A stretch of DNA of 64,000 nucleotides, taken from assembly GCF_029223255.1 (NCBI RefSeq), contig NZ_JARHUC010000008.1, positions 62,001 to 126,000 of the forward strand, given 5' to 3'. The position numbers were made by a program, and so were the translations under genes. The notes below the pieces were generated by a model that made no database searches, was not told the DNA's origin, and was given only the letters and a program-made list of their open reading frames with translations. Below, piece after piece: positions 17,154-25,135 of this stretch. The number at the start of each line of letters is the position of its first letter. Within the stretch, counting starts at the first letter, position 1. The DNA comes from Albimonas marina (GTDB taxonomy: Bacteria > Pseudomonadota > Alphaproteobacteria > Rhodobacterales > Rhodobacteraceae).

Positions 17154-18776
17154 TCAGCGCGACATCACCGCGTCCGGCGCGCGGTCCTTCACCGCCGCCA
17201 GCAGGTCCGGCTTCAGCACCTTGCCCACCGCGTTGCGCGGCAGCGCGTCGAGCACGTGCAGCGCCGAGACGCGCTGGGTCTTGCCGAGGTTGGCGTTGGC
17301 CCCGTCGAGGATCGCCTGGGCGTCGGCCGAGGCACCGGGCCGCAGCACCACGCCCGCCACCGGCGTCTCGCCCCAGGCCTCGGAGGGGGCGCCGACGACG
17401 CCCACTTCCTGTACGTCGGGATGGGCGTGCAGCGCCTCCTCGAGGTCGGTGGCGTAGATGTTGAAGCCGCCGGAGATGATCATGTCCTTCTTGCGGCCCA
17501 CGATGTAGAGGAACCCGTCCTCGTCGATGCGCCCCAGGTCGCCCGAGCGGAACACCACCCGCCCGTCCTCGAGCCGCAGCAGCGCCTTCTCGGTCAGGTC
17601 GTCGCGCCCGTGGTAGCCCGCCATCATCGCGGGGGATCGGCCCACGACCTCGCCGACCTCGCCCTGCGGCACGGGGCGGTCGTCGTCGTCGAGCAGCACC
17701 AGGTCCGAGCCCAGCGCCGGCTGGCCGACCGAGCCCGACTTGTCGGGGAAGGCCTTGAGGTCGAGCATCGCCGAGACCCCGCCCTCGGTCAGGCCGTAGA
17801 GCTCGATGAAGCGCCCGGGCCAGCGGGCGATGATCTCGTTCTTGGTGGCGGCCGCCAGCGGGGAGGAGGTGCAGATCGTCAGCTCCAGCGAGGAGATGTC
17901 GGTCTTCGCCAGCTCCTCGGCCTTGAACAGGCGCTGGATCAGCACCGGCACCAGCATGCAGCAGGTGATCTTCTGGCTTTCGACCAGGCCCAGCCAGGTG
18001 GGGGTGTCCCACTTGGGCAGGAAGGTCACCGTGCCGCCCTCGGCCAGCGTGGCGATCATCGCGACGAGGGTGGTGTTGGAATAGAGCGGCGTGGTCAGCA
18101 GCGTGCGGCTGTCGGGCGAGACGCCGTTGGCGGTGAAGCGCGGCATCTGGCGGGAGCGGAACAGGTGCGTGTGCACGATCCCCTTGGGGATGCCGGTCGT
18201 GCCCGACGAGTAGATGATGTTGAACAGGTCCTCGGGCTCGATCTCGGGCAGCTCGCCCCCCGAGCCGTCCTCGCCGGGGGCCGGCAGGTCCATGTCCAGC
18301 AGCTTCGTCCAGCCCTCGGCCTCGAAGTCGAGGGCGAGCTTGGCCACGTTGGCGAGGCCGGGCTTCGAGGCGAGGATCGCCTCGACCCGATCCTTCTGGG
18401 AGGCGGAGGCGACCACGCAGGGGGCGCCCGCGTCGGCGATCATGGTGGCCAGCGTCGCGTCGGCCGCGGTCACCGGCATCGGCGCCACGCAGCCGCCCGC
18501 CGCGAGCCCCGCGAGGTAGGCCACGCAGTAGTCGAGCGGCGTGTCGGCGACGATCGAGACGACCGCGCGCCGGGTCAGCCCCTTGCGGATCATCAGGGCG
18601 GCGGCGCGCTCGGCCAGGGCGCAGGTCTGGGCCCAGGTCAGCATCCGCTCGCCTTCGCGCAGCGCGGGATGGTCCGGGCGCTCGGCCGCGTGGCGGCGCA
18701 TCCGGCCCGGCAGGGTGCGGAACTCGTGCTCGGGCAGCGGGAGCGGCTGGATGGTCAGGGGGGCGGTGTCGGGCAT
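17154..18776 (-). CDS. AMP-dependent acyl-CoA synthetase, possibly malonyl-CoA synthetase
   Basis: A 540-residue adenylate-forming ligase. The phosphate-binding motif IIYSSGTTGIPKGI, the aromatic core GLTEGG, the hinge region SGDLGRIDEDGFLYIVGRKKD and the C-terminal catalytic-lysine motif NAVGKVLK are all present, so it should make an acyl-AMP and then an acyl-CoA. Being next to malonyl-CoA decarboxylase suggests malonate or a related short acid as substrate (MatB-like), but this is inference, since the sequence shows only the superfamily. The ATG before PDTAPLTI is used. The open frame continues upstream as out-of-frame sequence. Confidence 0.82.
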   Translation of the reverse strand: MPDTAPLTIQPLPLPEHEFRTLPGRMRRHAAERPDHPALREGERMLTWAQTCALAERAAALMIRKGLTRRAVVSIVADTPLDYCVAYLAGLAAGGCVAPMPVTAADATLATMIADAGAPCVVASASQKDRVEAILASKPGLANVAKLALDFEAEGWTKLLDMDLPAPGEDGSGGELPEIEPEDLFNIIYSSGTTGIPKGIVHTHLFRSRQMPRFTANGVSPDSRTLLTTPLYSNTTLVAMIATLAEGGTVTFLPKWDTPTWLGLVESQKITCCMLVPVLIQRLFKAEELAKTDISSLELTICTSSPLAAATKNEIIARWPGRFIELYGLTEGGVSAMLDLKAFPDKSGSVGQPALGSDLVLLDDDDRPVPQGEVGEVVGRSPAMMAGYHGRDDLTEKALLRLEDGRVVFRSGDLGRIDEDGFLYIVGRKKDMIISGGFNIYATDLEEALHAHPDVQEVGVVGAPSEAWGETPVAGVVLRPGASADAQAILDGANANLGKTQRVSALHVLDALPRNAVGKVLKPDLLAAVKDRAPDAVMSR

Positions 18777-19147
18777 GCTGTCGGCGTCTCTTCCCTTCGG
18801 GCGACGCGGCCCCGCGCAGGGAGGGGGCGGAGGGCGCGTCCTGTCGTTGCGTCGCGCCTCTCGCCCGCGCGGCCGGGGCCGTCCGGCGGGACCGGAGGCG
18901 GGGCGGCGCGGGGGCGGAGACGCGAAGGCATCCTGAGGGTTCCCCGCGCCCCCTGCAAGCCGGTCGGCAGGGAAGCGACGCCGCAGGCGGGCGCGGACGC
19001 ACGCCCTTGGCGCGCCTGCGACGGCGCGCGACGGGAGCGTCCGACGCAGCCGACAGGCGCGTCCCCGCCGCCCGCGCTCCGCGCGCCCGGCCGACGGCGG
19101 CGTCGCAGGAAGCAGCGGGCCGGCGCGCGGCCGGCCCCGCCCCCGGT
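18777..19147. other. Gap between acyl-CoA synthetase and malonyl-CoA decarboxylase genes
   Basis: 371 bp, very GC-rich, with no credible gene. The AAGGGAAGAG ribosome-binding site of the synthetase gene is near 18790. The size of the gap leaves open whether the two genes form one transcript. Confidence 0.4.
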
Positions 19148-20503
19148 TCAGGCGGCCTTGTCCTGCGCCTTCAGCAGCCGCTTCACGCCCGAGGCGGCGG
19201 CGACGGTTCCGTCCTTGGCGAAAGCCTCGTGGCGGGCCTCGATCCGATCGAGGTCGTAGAGATAGTTCACCATCGCCCCGCAGCCGTTGGCGAGCCCCCC
19301 CTCCGAGAGGTCCGCCGGCCAGTGCACGTCGGCCAGCGTCGCGCCGTTGCCCAGGTGGAAGCGGGCCACCGGATCCTCGGGCCGGGCGTCGGCGCGCTTG
19401 CTCTCCAGCAGGTACTGGGCGGTGCGGCGCTGGAAGCGGGCGGCCAGCGCCTTGCGCTCGGCCTCGTCCTCGCGCCAGCGGCCGGCGGCCAGGCGCTCGC
19501 GCAGCTCGGCGGCGAGCGGGTCCTCCTTGGCGGTGCGCGCGAGCCAGGCGGCGAAGCCGGGCACGGGGGAGAGGGTGACGAAGGTCTTGAGGTTCGGCAG
19601 CTCGCGCGAGAGCTCCTGCACCACCTGCTTGATCAGGAACGAGCCGAAGGTGACGCCCCTGAGCCCGCCCTGGCAGTTGGAGATCGAGTAGAACACCGCC
19701 GTGTCCGCGTCCCGCGGGTCCACCGCGCCGCCGCCCTCCAGCACCGGGGCGATGGCGCCCGGCACGCCGTCGGTCAGCGCCACCTCGACGAAGACCAGCG
19801 GCTCGTCGCCGGTGGCGGGGTGGAAGAAGGCGAAGCAGCGCCGGTCGGGCGGGTCCAGCCGGCGGCGCAGGTCGTCCCAGTCGCGGATCTCGTGCACCGC
19901 CTCGTAGGCCACGATCTTCTCCAGGATCGCGGCGGGGGTGTTCCAGTCGATCTCGCGCAGCACCAGGAAGCCGCGGTTGAACCAGGAGGCGAAGAGATGC
20001 GCGAAGTCGACGTCGAGCGGCTTCAGCGACGGATCGGCCCTGGCCGCGGCCAGCAGGTCCTCGCGCATGCGCACCAGGGCGATGGTGCCGCCGGGGCACA
20101 GGTTCAGCGCGCGCAGCAGGGCCTGGCGGCGGGGCTCGACCGCCTCGAACAGGCGCGCGAAGGCGGCCTCGGCGGTTTCGGCGGCGGGCTCCTGCTCCGG
20201 CCGGCGGGCGGCGAGGTCCCAGGCGGCGTAGGCGGCGCGCACCGCCTCGGCGTCGGCGCCGTAGTCGTCGAGCAGGCGGTGGAAGAAGGCCGCGCGCTGC
20301 TCGGGGTCGAGGCGCTGGTAGGCCTCCAGCGCCTCCGCCGCCGCGGCGATGCGGGTGGCGTCGCCGCCGGGCTTCATCAGGCGGGCGCAGGCCTCGGCCA
20401 GCGCGCGGTCGGGCGCCCCGGCGCCGCCGCTCGACCAGGGGCGGTCGTTGAGGCGCAGGGCCGACAGCAGATCCTGGACGAAATCGATGTTGATGCTGGG
20501 CAT
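19148..20503 (-). CDS. Malonyl-CoA decarboxylase
   Basis: A 451-residue protein matching the malonyl-CoA decarboxylase family throughout: an N-terminal helical domain (about residues 1-140) and a C-terminal acetyltransferase-like catalytic domain containing AVFYSISNCQGGLRGVTFG, LIKQVVQELSRELPNL and TLSPVPGF. It converts malonyl-CoA to acetyl-CoA and CO2, removing a competitive inhibitor or feeding malonate carbon into central metabolism. There is no targeting peptide. It is oriented with the acyl-CoA synthetase downstream. A FadR-type regulator lies about 2.7 kb away on the other strand. Confidence 0.93.
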   Translation of the reverse strand: MPSINIDFVQDLLSALRLNDRPWSSGGAGAPDRALAEACARLMKPGGDATRIAAAAEALEAYQRLDPEQRAAFFHRLLDDYGADAEAVRAAYAAWDLAARRPEQEPAAETAEAAFARLFEAVEPRRQALLRALNLCPGGTIALVRMREDLLAAARADPSLKPLDVDFAHLFASWFNRGFLVLREIDWNTPAAILEKIVAYEAVHEIRDWDDLRRRLDPPDRRCFAFFHPATGDEPLVFVEVALTDGVPGAIAPVLEGGGAVDPRDADTAVFYSISNCQGGLRGVTFGSFLIKQVVQELSRELPNLKTFVTLSPVPGFAAWLARTAKEDPLAAELRERLAAGRWREDEAERKALAARFQRRTAQYLLESKRADARPEDPVARFHLGNGATLADVHWPADLSEGGLANGCGAMVNYLYDLDRIEARHEAFAKDGTVAAASGVKRLLKAQDKAA

Positions 20504-20651
20504 CGGCGGACCTCCTGCACGATGGATGGCGGCGCCTCAGGCTAGCCGAGTCGCGCCTCGGGGTCGAAGATTGCGTGGCATGACCGTACGGCGGGCCGCG
20601 CCCGGGCCGGCGACGCCCGGGGGCGAATCCGGCGAGGATCGGGGCGGGCCA

Positions 20652-20666
20652 TTAAGCGAATCCTAA
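20652..20666. promoter_or_regulatory. CtrA-like box with GANTC inside
   Basis: TTAA-N7-CTAA (20652-20666), one base from the CtrA consensus, with the CcrM site GAATC (20658-20662) in its spacer. It lies between the divergent malonyl-CoA decarboxylase gene and the secreted-protein gene. The function is inferred only from the motif. Confidence 0.3.
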
Positions 20667-20758
20667 ACCTCCGCGGCGCAGATGGTCGGCATGAAGACGC
20701 CGTTCATGGTTGACGCGCCACGACGGCTCAGGCCTCTTCTTTCCCGAGAGGAAACGCC

Positions 20759-22297
20759 GTGATTTCGAGTCGCACCATGATGCTCCGCAGCACGACCGCA
20801 GCCGTCGTGCTGTCCGCCGCCGTCGCCGCGTCCGGCCTCGGCCCCGCGCAGGCGGAGGAGGTTCCGTCGATCTCCACCGGGTGGGAGCCGGCGTGGTCCG
20901 GCGGGTGCTGCGACGCGGTCGCCGCGCCGCCCCGCCGCTGGGGCCCGCGCCTGCCCTCGCCGGTGCGCGACCTGCGCCGGCGCGAGCCGGTGTGGCTGTT
21001 CCCCGAGCCGACGCCCTACGGCAAGCCGATCTACTTCGCCCCCGCGGCCGAACTTTCGGTGACGGCGCCGGGCGTCTCGGTCTCGGGCGCCTATTTCGGC
21101 GACCTGCCCTTCGGCCTGCCCGACCGCCTGCCCAAGGCGCAGCTCACCCTGTCGGGCGATCTGCCGGACTACGACCTGCCGGGCGACCTGTCCTTCGACT
21201 CGATCCGCACGAGCCTGCGCGCCCTGGCGCTGCCCGAGGGCGAGGCGCGGCTGGACGTGGCCGGGCACTGGGCGACGGCGAGCTACGACGCCGACGCGAA
21301 CCTGCTGAGCCTGACCGCGCCGCTCCTCGACCTCGACCGCAGCTGGACGGCCGAGACCGGGCGCGACGCCGAGCGGATCTTCCGCCGCCTGTGGCGCAAG
21401 CACCGCTCGACGATCGAGACGGCCTATCTGAAGTGGTCGGCGGCCCACCGCTCGGACGATCCCGTCGCCGGCAACCCGTGGTCGACGATGTACATGATGG
21501 CGACGGGGGGCGTGGATTCGTTCTTCTTCACCTCCAGCCTCGCCGACGGCGCCGGCGGGCGGCCGGTGATGATGATGCGCGGCCTGAGCGCGACGGGCGA
21601 GACGGGGGGCGAGCTCGCCTATGCCGAGGGCGCGGGCGGCCTGCCCCGCTCGGGCCCCGTGCGCGGCGGCCCCAGCGGCTTCTCGGGGACCACGGCGGGC
21701 GCGGTCCCGCTGGGCGCCGACGGGCGCGTGCACCTGGTGTTCTCGGCCCCGATGGCCTGGGCGGCCACCGGCGGCGCGCACCGGCTGAACGGCGCGGCCA
21801 ACGTGGGCCTGCTGGCCGAGGTGCTGCCCGACTGGACGCTGGGCCTGATGGCCCAGGGCGGCATCGGCGCGCAGACCGCGGCGGGCGCGGCCTGGCTCGC
21901 CGGCAGCTCGGTCGCCTCGCGCTACACGCTCGAGGCGTCGGACGGGCTGTCGCTGAGCTTCCTCAACAGCGTGTCGAGCCTGACCACCCTGCCCTTCGAA
22001 TACGCGGGGCGGACGGTGGACTACGACCTCTCCAACCTGGCGATGCGCAACGCCGTGGCGGCCGAGCGGCCGCTGGCCGCGCCCGACGGCATCCGCGCCG
22101 TGGACATGCTGGGGATGGAGCTGTCGCAGACCCGCTTCACCGGCGACGCCCTCTATGTCGAGCAGAGCTGGGAGGCCGCGGTCACCTGGCGGCGCATCGA
22201 CCCGCAGCTGGGCGAGGTCGCCGCGGCCCGCCTCTCGGCGCTCGCCACCGACGCCGGCGACACCGGCGCCCGCCTGTCGCTCGACCTCGCGTTCTGA
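20759..22297 (+). CDS. Unrecognised secreted protein, probable outer-membrane protein
   Basis: A 512-residue protein I cannot assign to a family. It has an N-terminal signal peptide (hydrophobic stretch ending SGLGPAQAEE), many alternating polar/apolar segments with aromatic residues, and ends in LSLDLAF. A C-terminal phenylalanine like this is typical of outer-membrane beta-barrels. The start is taken as GTG at 20759 because an AGAGGA ribosome-binding site lies six bases before it. The ATG six codons in is an alternative. It stands alone, divergent from the malonyl-CoA decarboxylase gene. It could be a barrel, or a passenger-plus-barrel protein. Confidence 0.65.
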   Translation: MISSRTMMLRSTTAAVVLSAAVAASGLGPAQAEEVPSISTGWEPAWSGGCCDAVAAPPRRWGPRLPSPVRDLRRREPVWLFPEPTPYGKPIYFAPAAELSVTAPGVSVSGAYFGDLPFGLPDRLPKAQLTLSGDLPDYDLPGDLSFDSIRTSLRALALPEGEARLDVAGHWATASYDADANLLSLTAPLLDLDRSWTAETGRDAERIFRRLWRKHRSTIETAYLKWSAAHRSDDPVAGNPWSTMYMMATGGVDSFFFTSSLADGAGGRPVMMMRGLSATGETGGELAYAEGAGGLPRSGPVRGGPSGFSGTTAGAVPLGADGRVHLVFSAPMAWAATGGAHRLNGAANVGLLAEVLPDWTLGLMAQGGIGAQTAAGAAWLAGSSVASRYTLEASDGLSLSFLNSVSSLTTLPFEYAGRTVDYDLSNLAMRNAVAAERPLAAPDGIRAVDMLGMELSQTRFTGDALYVEQSWEAAVTWRRIDPQLGEVAAARLSALATDAGDTGARLSLDLAF

Positions 22298-23226
22298 GCC
22301 GCCGGCGCAGGGCCCCGCCGTTCCGCCCGGAGACGCGACCGCGATGCGGGAACCGACCGTGGATCGTCGGCGGCGGCTTGCAGGACAAGACCGGTAGCCT
22401 GGCCCGCGCGCAGGCGTCCGGGCCGGGCCGCAACGCCAAACACGGCGAGGCGACGCCTGAACGCCGCCGTCCGGACGGCGGTCCGGGCATCACGTGGGAC
22501 GGAAGCTGCACGGCGCTTGACGCTGCCTCGAGCGCCCGCCCCTCTCCCTGACGTCGCCTGAGAATGGCGTCGGCCCTTCGGACGGCGCCAGGCGACAGGA
22601 GTTCTGCAACCGGAATGTCTGCGAGCGTCCCTTTCTGAAGCGCCGGCGGTCGAGCGCGCAGCGGCCGACGTCGCCGCGCCCGCCCTGCGGGACAACCGGC
22701 GCGAGGCGGCGAGTCTCGCGGAGCGGACTAGCGCCGACGGGTGTCGCGGGCCGGGCGCCCATGGGCGTCCGGACTCGCACCGCGGGCGACATGCGGGCGG
22801 CGACGCGACGCGGGCGCGGGGAGGGCGGCCGCTCGGCTTGCTCGCCGCGGCGACGAGGCTCGCGATCCACGGCGCGGGGGCGGCGACCCTCGCGGGCCGA
22901 TCGCGCGGCGGCAGGTCATGGCGCGCGGCGATGGACGGCCCGGCCGGGCTTCGCCCAACTGGCGCAAATCATCATGCGAATTACTGGCGTCTTCGGACGC
23001 CAAGCCATCGAAACCACAGACGCGCCCAAGCGAACGCGCCGCAGCCCCGGGGCCGCGACTTCGGGCGATTAAATATTCCCAACGCCTGATCTCAGGACTA
23101 TAGACACCAGATCGACCGGCGCCCGGACGCCGGTCGGCGCGTTTCCGCCCGCCGCCCCCCGACCTTTCCGGGGAACGGAGGCCGCCGGGGCCGCGCTCGT
23201 CCGACACAGGTTCCCGAACGCACGCC
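22298..23226. other. Long intergenic interval with hairpins
   Basis: 929 bp with no credible gene. Small open frames give Arg/Ala-rich strings. It contains an 8-bp stem GTCGCCTG / CAGGCGAC enclosing a TTCG-containing inner arm (22553-22596), and a perfect 7-bp stem capped by TTCG, TGGCGTC-TTCG-GACGCCA (22985-23002). Around 22965-23100 base composition drops toward AT. A small RNA, or the FadR-type gene's promoter, may be here. Confidence 0.4.
22985..23002 (+). repeat. TTCG-capped hairpin
   Basis: A perfect 7-bp stem TGGCGTC/GACGCCA closed by a TTCG tetraloop, which is exceptionally stable in RNA. No T run follows, so it may be part of a leader or small RNA rather than a terminator. Confidence 0.45.
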
Positions 23227-24012
23227 ATGGCCGCACCCCCGACCCCGTCCGCCCGGCCCGCAGGCCGCCGTCGCGCGCCCGCGCGCGGTCTCAGCCGGCC
23301 GCAGGCCATCGCCGAGACGCTGAAGGACTGGATCGTCGAGCAGGACCTGGCCCCCGGCGACCGGCTGCCCCAGGAGGCGCAGCTGATCGCGCTGCTGGGC
23401 GCCTCGAAGGGCACGGTGCGCGAGGCGCTGAGGGTGCTGGAGACGCAGGGCCTGATCCGCACCCGCACCGGCCCCGGCGGCGGCGCCTTCATCACGCCCG
23501 TGCGCCCCGACCATGCCGAGCTGCTGCTGGCGAACCTGTTCTTCTTCGAACACCCCTCCCTGCCCGACCTGCTGGAGATGCGCCGCGCCCTGATGCCGGC
23601 GCTGGCCGAGAACCTGGCCGGCGCGGCCTCGCCCGAGACGCTGGCCGCGTTGGACAAGGCCGCCGCGCCGGTGGCCGAGGCCGCGGACCCCGCCGCCCGG
23701 CAGGCCGCCGGCCTCGCCTTCGACGAGGCGCTGGCCGCCGCGGCCGCCAACCCGGTGCTGCGCTTCACCTGCCGCTTCCTCGCCCGGATGCTCGCCGAAC
23801 TGGTGGAGCGCCCGAGGGCCGCAGGCCCCGAAGGCCACGCCAACGGGATGGCCGAGGGCGGCTGGGCGGGCGAGTTGATCGCCGCGCTCGAGGCCCGCGA
23901 CGCCGCCGCGGCGGCCGCGATCATGACTGCGCGGCTGGATCGCGAGGGGCTGGAGCTGACCGCCTCGGGCGCGCAGGTCGCACGGCGCTTCCTGCCGTCG
24001 GCGCGTCCCTGA
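23227..24012 (+). CDS. FadR-subfamily GntR transcriptional regulator
   Basis: A 261-residue regulator with an N-terminal winged helix (about residues 25-90; LAPGDRLPQEAQLIALLGASKGTVREALRVLE is the GntR recognition region) and an all-helical FCD effector domain (about 105-240) of the FadR type. Such proteins bind short inverted repeats as dimers and respond to organic acids or acyl-CoAs. Its place near the malonyl-CoA decarboxylase/acyl-CoA synthetase genes suggests it may control them, as MatR does in rhizobia, but an unrelated secreted-protein gene lies between. The first about 20 residues are Pro/Arg-rich. Confidence 0.88.
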   Translation: MAAPPTPSARPAGRRRAPARGLSRPQAIAETLKDWIVEQDLAPGDRLPQEAQLIALLGASKGTVREALRVLETQGLIRTRTGPGGGAFITPVRPDHAELLLANLFFFEHPSLPDLLEMRRALMPALAENLAGAASPETLAALDKAAAPVAEAADPAARQAAGLAFDEALAAAAANPVLRFTCRFLARMLAELVERPRAAGPEGHANGMAEGGWAGELIAALEARDAAAAAAIMTARLDREGLELTASGAQVARRFLPSARP

Positions 24013-24030
24013 CCCGGACGCGCGCCCGTC

Positions 24031-24486
24031 TCAGGACGGGTCGGCGGCGCGCATCCGCGCGCGGATGTTGCGGGGCGTGATGGCGCGCCCGGTGCGGGCG
24101 TCGGTCAGCTGCGGCTCGACCGGCTCGCCGGTGTCGCGGAACTCGTAGACCAGCGGCGGCCCGTCCTCGAGCGGCAGGTGGCGGTCGGCCCAGCCCACCA
24201 GGCTCATCAGCACCGGCTGCAGGTCCAGCCCCCGCTCGGTCAGGCGGTATTCGTGACGCGCCGGACGCTCCTGATACAGCTTCCGTTCGAGCACGCCCGC
24301 GGTCTCCAGCTTGCGCAGACGGTCGGCGAGGACGTGGCGCGTGACGCCGAGGCTTTCCTGAAACCGCTCGAACCGACGGGTCCCGCGGAAGCAGTCCCGC
24401 AGGATCAGAAGCGTCCAGCGGTCCCCGATCACGGACAGGGCCCGGGCCACCGGACAGGACTCGTCGCTCAGCTCGTTCCAGCGCAT
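24031..24486 (-). CDS. HxlR-family transcriptional regulator
   Basis: A 151-residue winged-helix regulator with HxlR hallmarks: an N-terminal cysteine (ESCPVARAL), IGDRWTLLILRD, FQESLGVTRHVLADRLRKLETAGVL and the wing YRLTERGLDL. Family members sense reactive species through the Cys or respond to small ligands. It is divergent from a thioesterase-MATE efflux pair, which it probably controls through the dyad at 24523-24547. A TATATC -10-like hexamer ends only six bases before the ATG, so the transcript may be leaderless. The long upstream open frame on this strand is antisense to the efflux gene and is not used. Confidence 0.9.
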   Translation of the reverse strand: MRWNELSDESCPVARALSVIGDRWTLLILRDCFRGTRRFERFQESLGVTRHVLADRLRKLETAGVLERKLYQERPARHEYRLTERGLDLQPVLMSLVGWADRHLPLEDGPPLVYEFRDTGEPVEPQLTDARTGRAITPRNIRARMRAADPS

Positions 24487-24505
24487 GGCGGAGATATAGC
24501 ACGGC

Positions 24506-24547
24506 TTGACAGGTTCCGAAAGGGAACGCACTCTGAGGGTGCGTTCC
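24506..24547 (+). promoter_or_regulatory. Divergent promoter with HxlR-type operator
   Basis: A perfect -35 hexamer TTGACA (24506-24511) points toward the thioesterase gene. Just downstream is a perfect 9-bp dyad GGAACGCAC-N7-GTGCGTTCC (24523-24547), overlapping the expected -10 region. Binding there would block RNA polymerase. On the opposite strand TATATC (24498-24493) can serve as -10 for the regulator gene. The operator assignment is inference from position and symmetry. Confidence 0.7.
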
Positions 24548-24606
24548 AAATAAGAACCCACCTGCCGACGGTCGACTGCGACCGACCCCGAACGGAGAGC
24601 CCCCCG

Positions 24607-25134
24607 ATGACCGACCAGACCCCCGCCGCGACCACGCGCACCCGCAGCTACGAGTACGAGGTGGCGAGCTTCGATCCCGCGGCGGCCATGCGCCTGAGCG
24701 GGCTGGACTATATGCGCGCCCTGACCGCGGGAGAGATCGGCTCCCGCCCCTCGATCGGCGCGACCATCGGCATGGGGATCCCCTACGATGTCGAGCCCGG
24801 CTCGGTCCGCTTCGACGCCGAGCCCTCGGACTTCCTGCTCAACCCGCTGGGCACGGTGCATGGCGGCTTCGCGGCGACGGTGCTCGATTCGGCGCTGGGC
24901 GTGGCGGCGCACACGGTGATTCCGGCGGCCCACGGCTATTCCACCGCCGAGCTGAAGGTGAACTACACCCGCGCCATCCTGCCGACGACCGGCACGCTGA
25001 CCTGCACGGGCACGGTGGTGCACGCGGGTCGGCGGATGGTCACCACCGAGGCGCGGCTGGTCGGCAAGGCCGACGGCAAGCTCTACGCCCACGGCTCGGC
25101 CACGCTGTTCGTCTTCCCCCTCAAGGACGCCTGA
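24607..25134 (+). CDS. PaaI-family hotdog thioesterase
   Basis: A 175-residue acyl-CoA thioesterase-like protein. The hotdog core shows LLNPLGTVHGGFAATVLDSALGVAA, the HGG motif that positions the acyl-CoA thioester in PaaI/YigI-type enzymes, followed by STAELKVNYTRAI. It would hydrolyse an acyl- or aroyl-CoA. The substrate is unknown. It is the first gene of a unit with the MATE transporter, whose ATG begins one base after this stop codon, and is divergent from an HxlR regulator. The start ATG follows the sequence GGAGAGCCCCCCG. Confidence 0.9.
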   Translation: MTDQTPAATTRTRSYEYEVASFDPAAAMRLSGLDYMRALTAGEIGSRPSIGATIGMGIPYDVEPGSVRFDAEPSDFLLNPLGTVHGGFAATVLDSALGVAAHTVIPAAHGYSTAELKVNYTRAILPTTGTLTCTGTVVHAGRRMVTTEARLVGKADGKLYAHGSATLFVFPLKDA

Positions 25135-25135
25135 G

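Noticed and set aside
18776-20099. 981-codon minus-strand frame joining the acyl-CoA synthetase to upstream sequence
   Set aside because: The upstream 441 codons are out-of-frame malonyl-CoA decarboxylase sequence, so this is not a fusion protein.
22741-23103. Overlapping plus-strand open frames before the FadR gene
   Set aside because: Several short frames overlap in the same stretch, none with a ribosome-binding site or a recognisable pattern.
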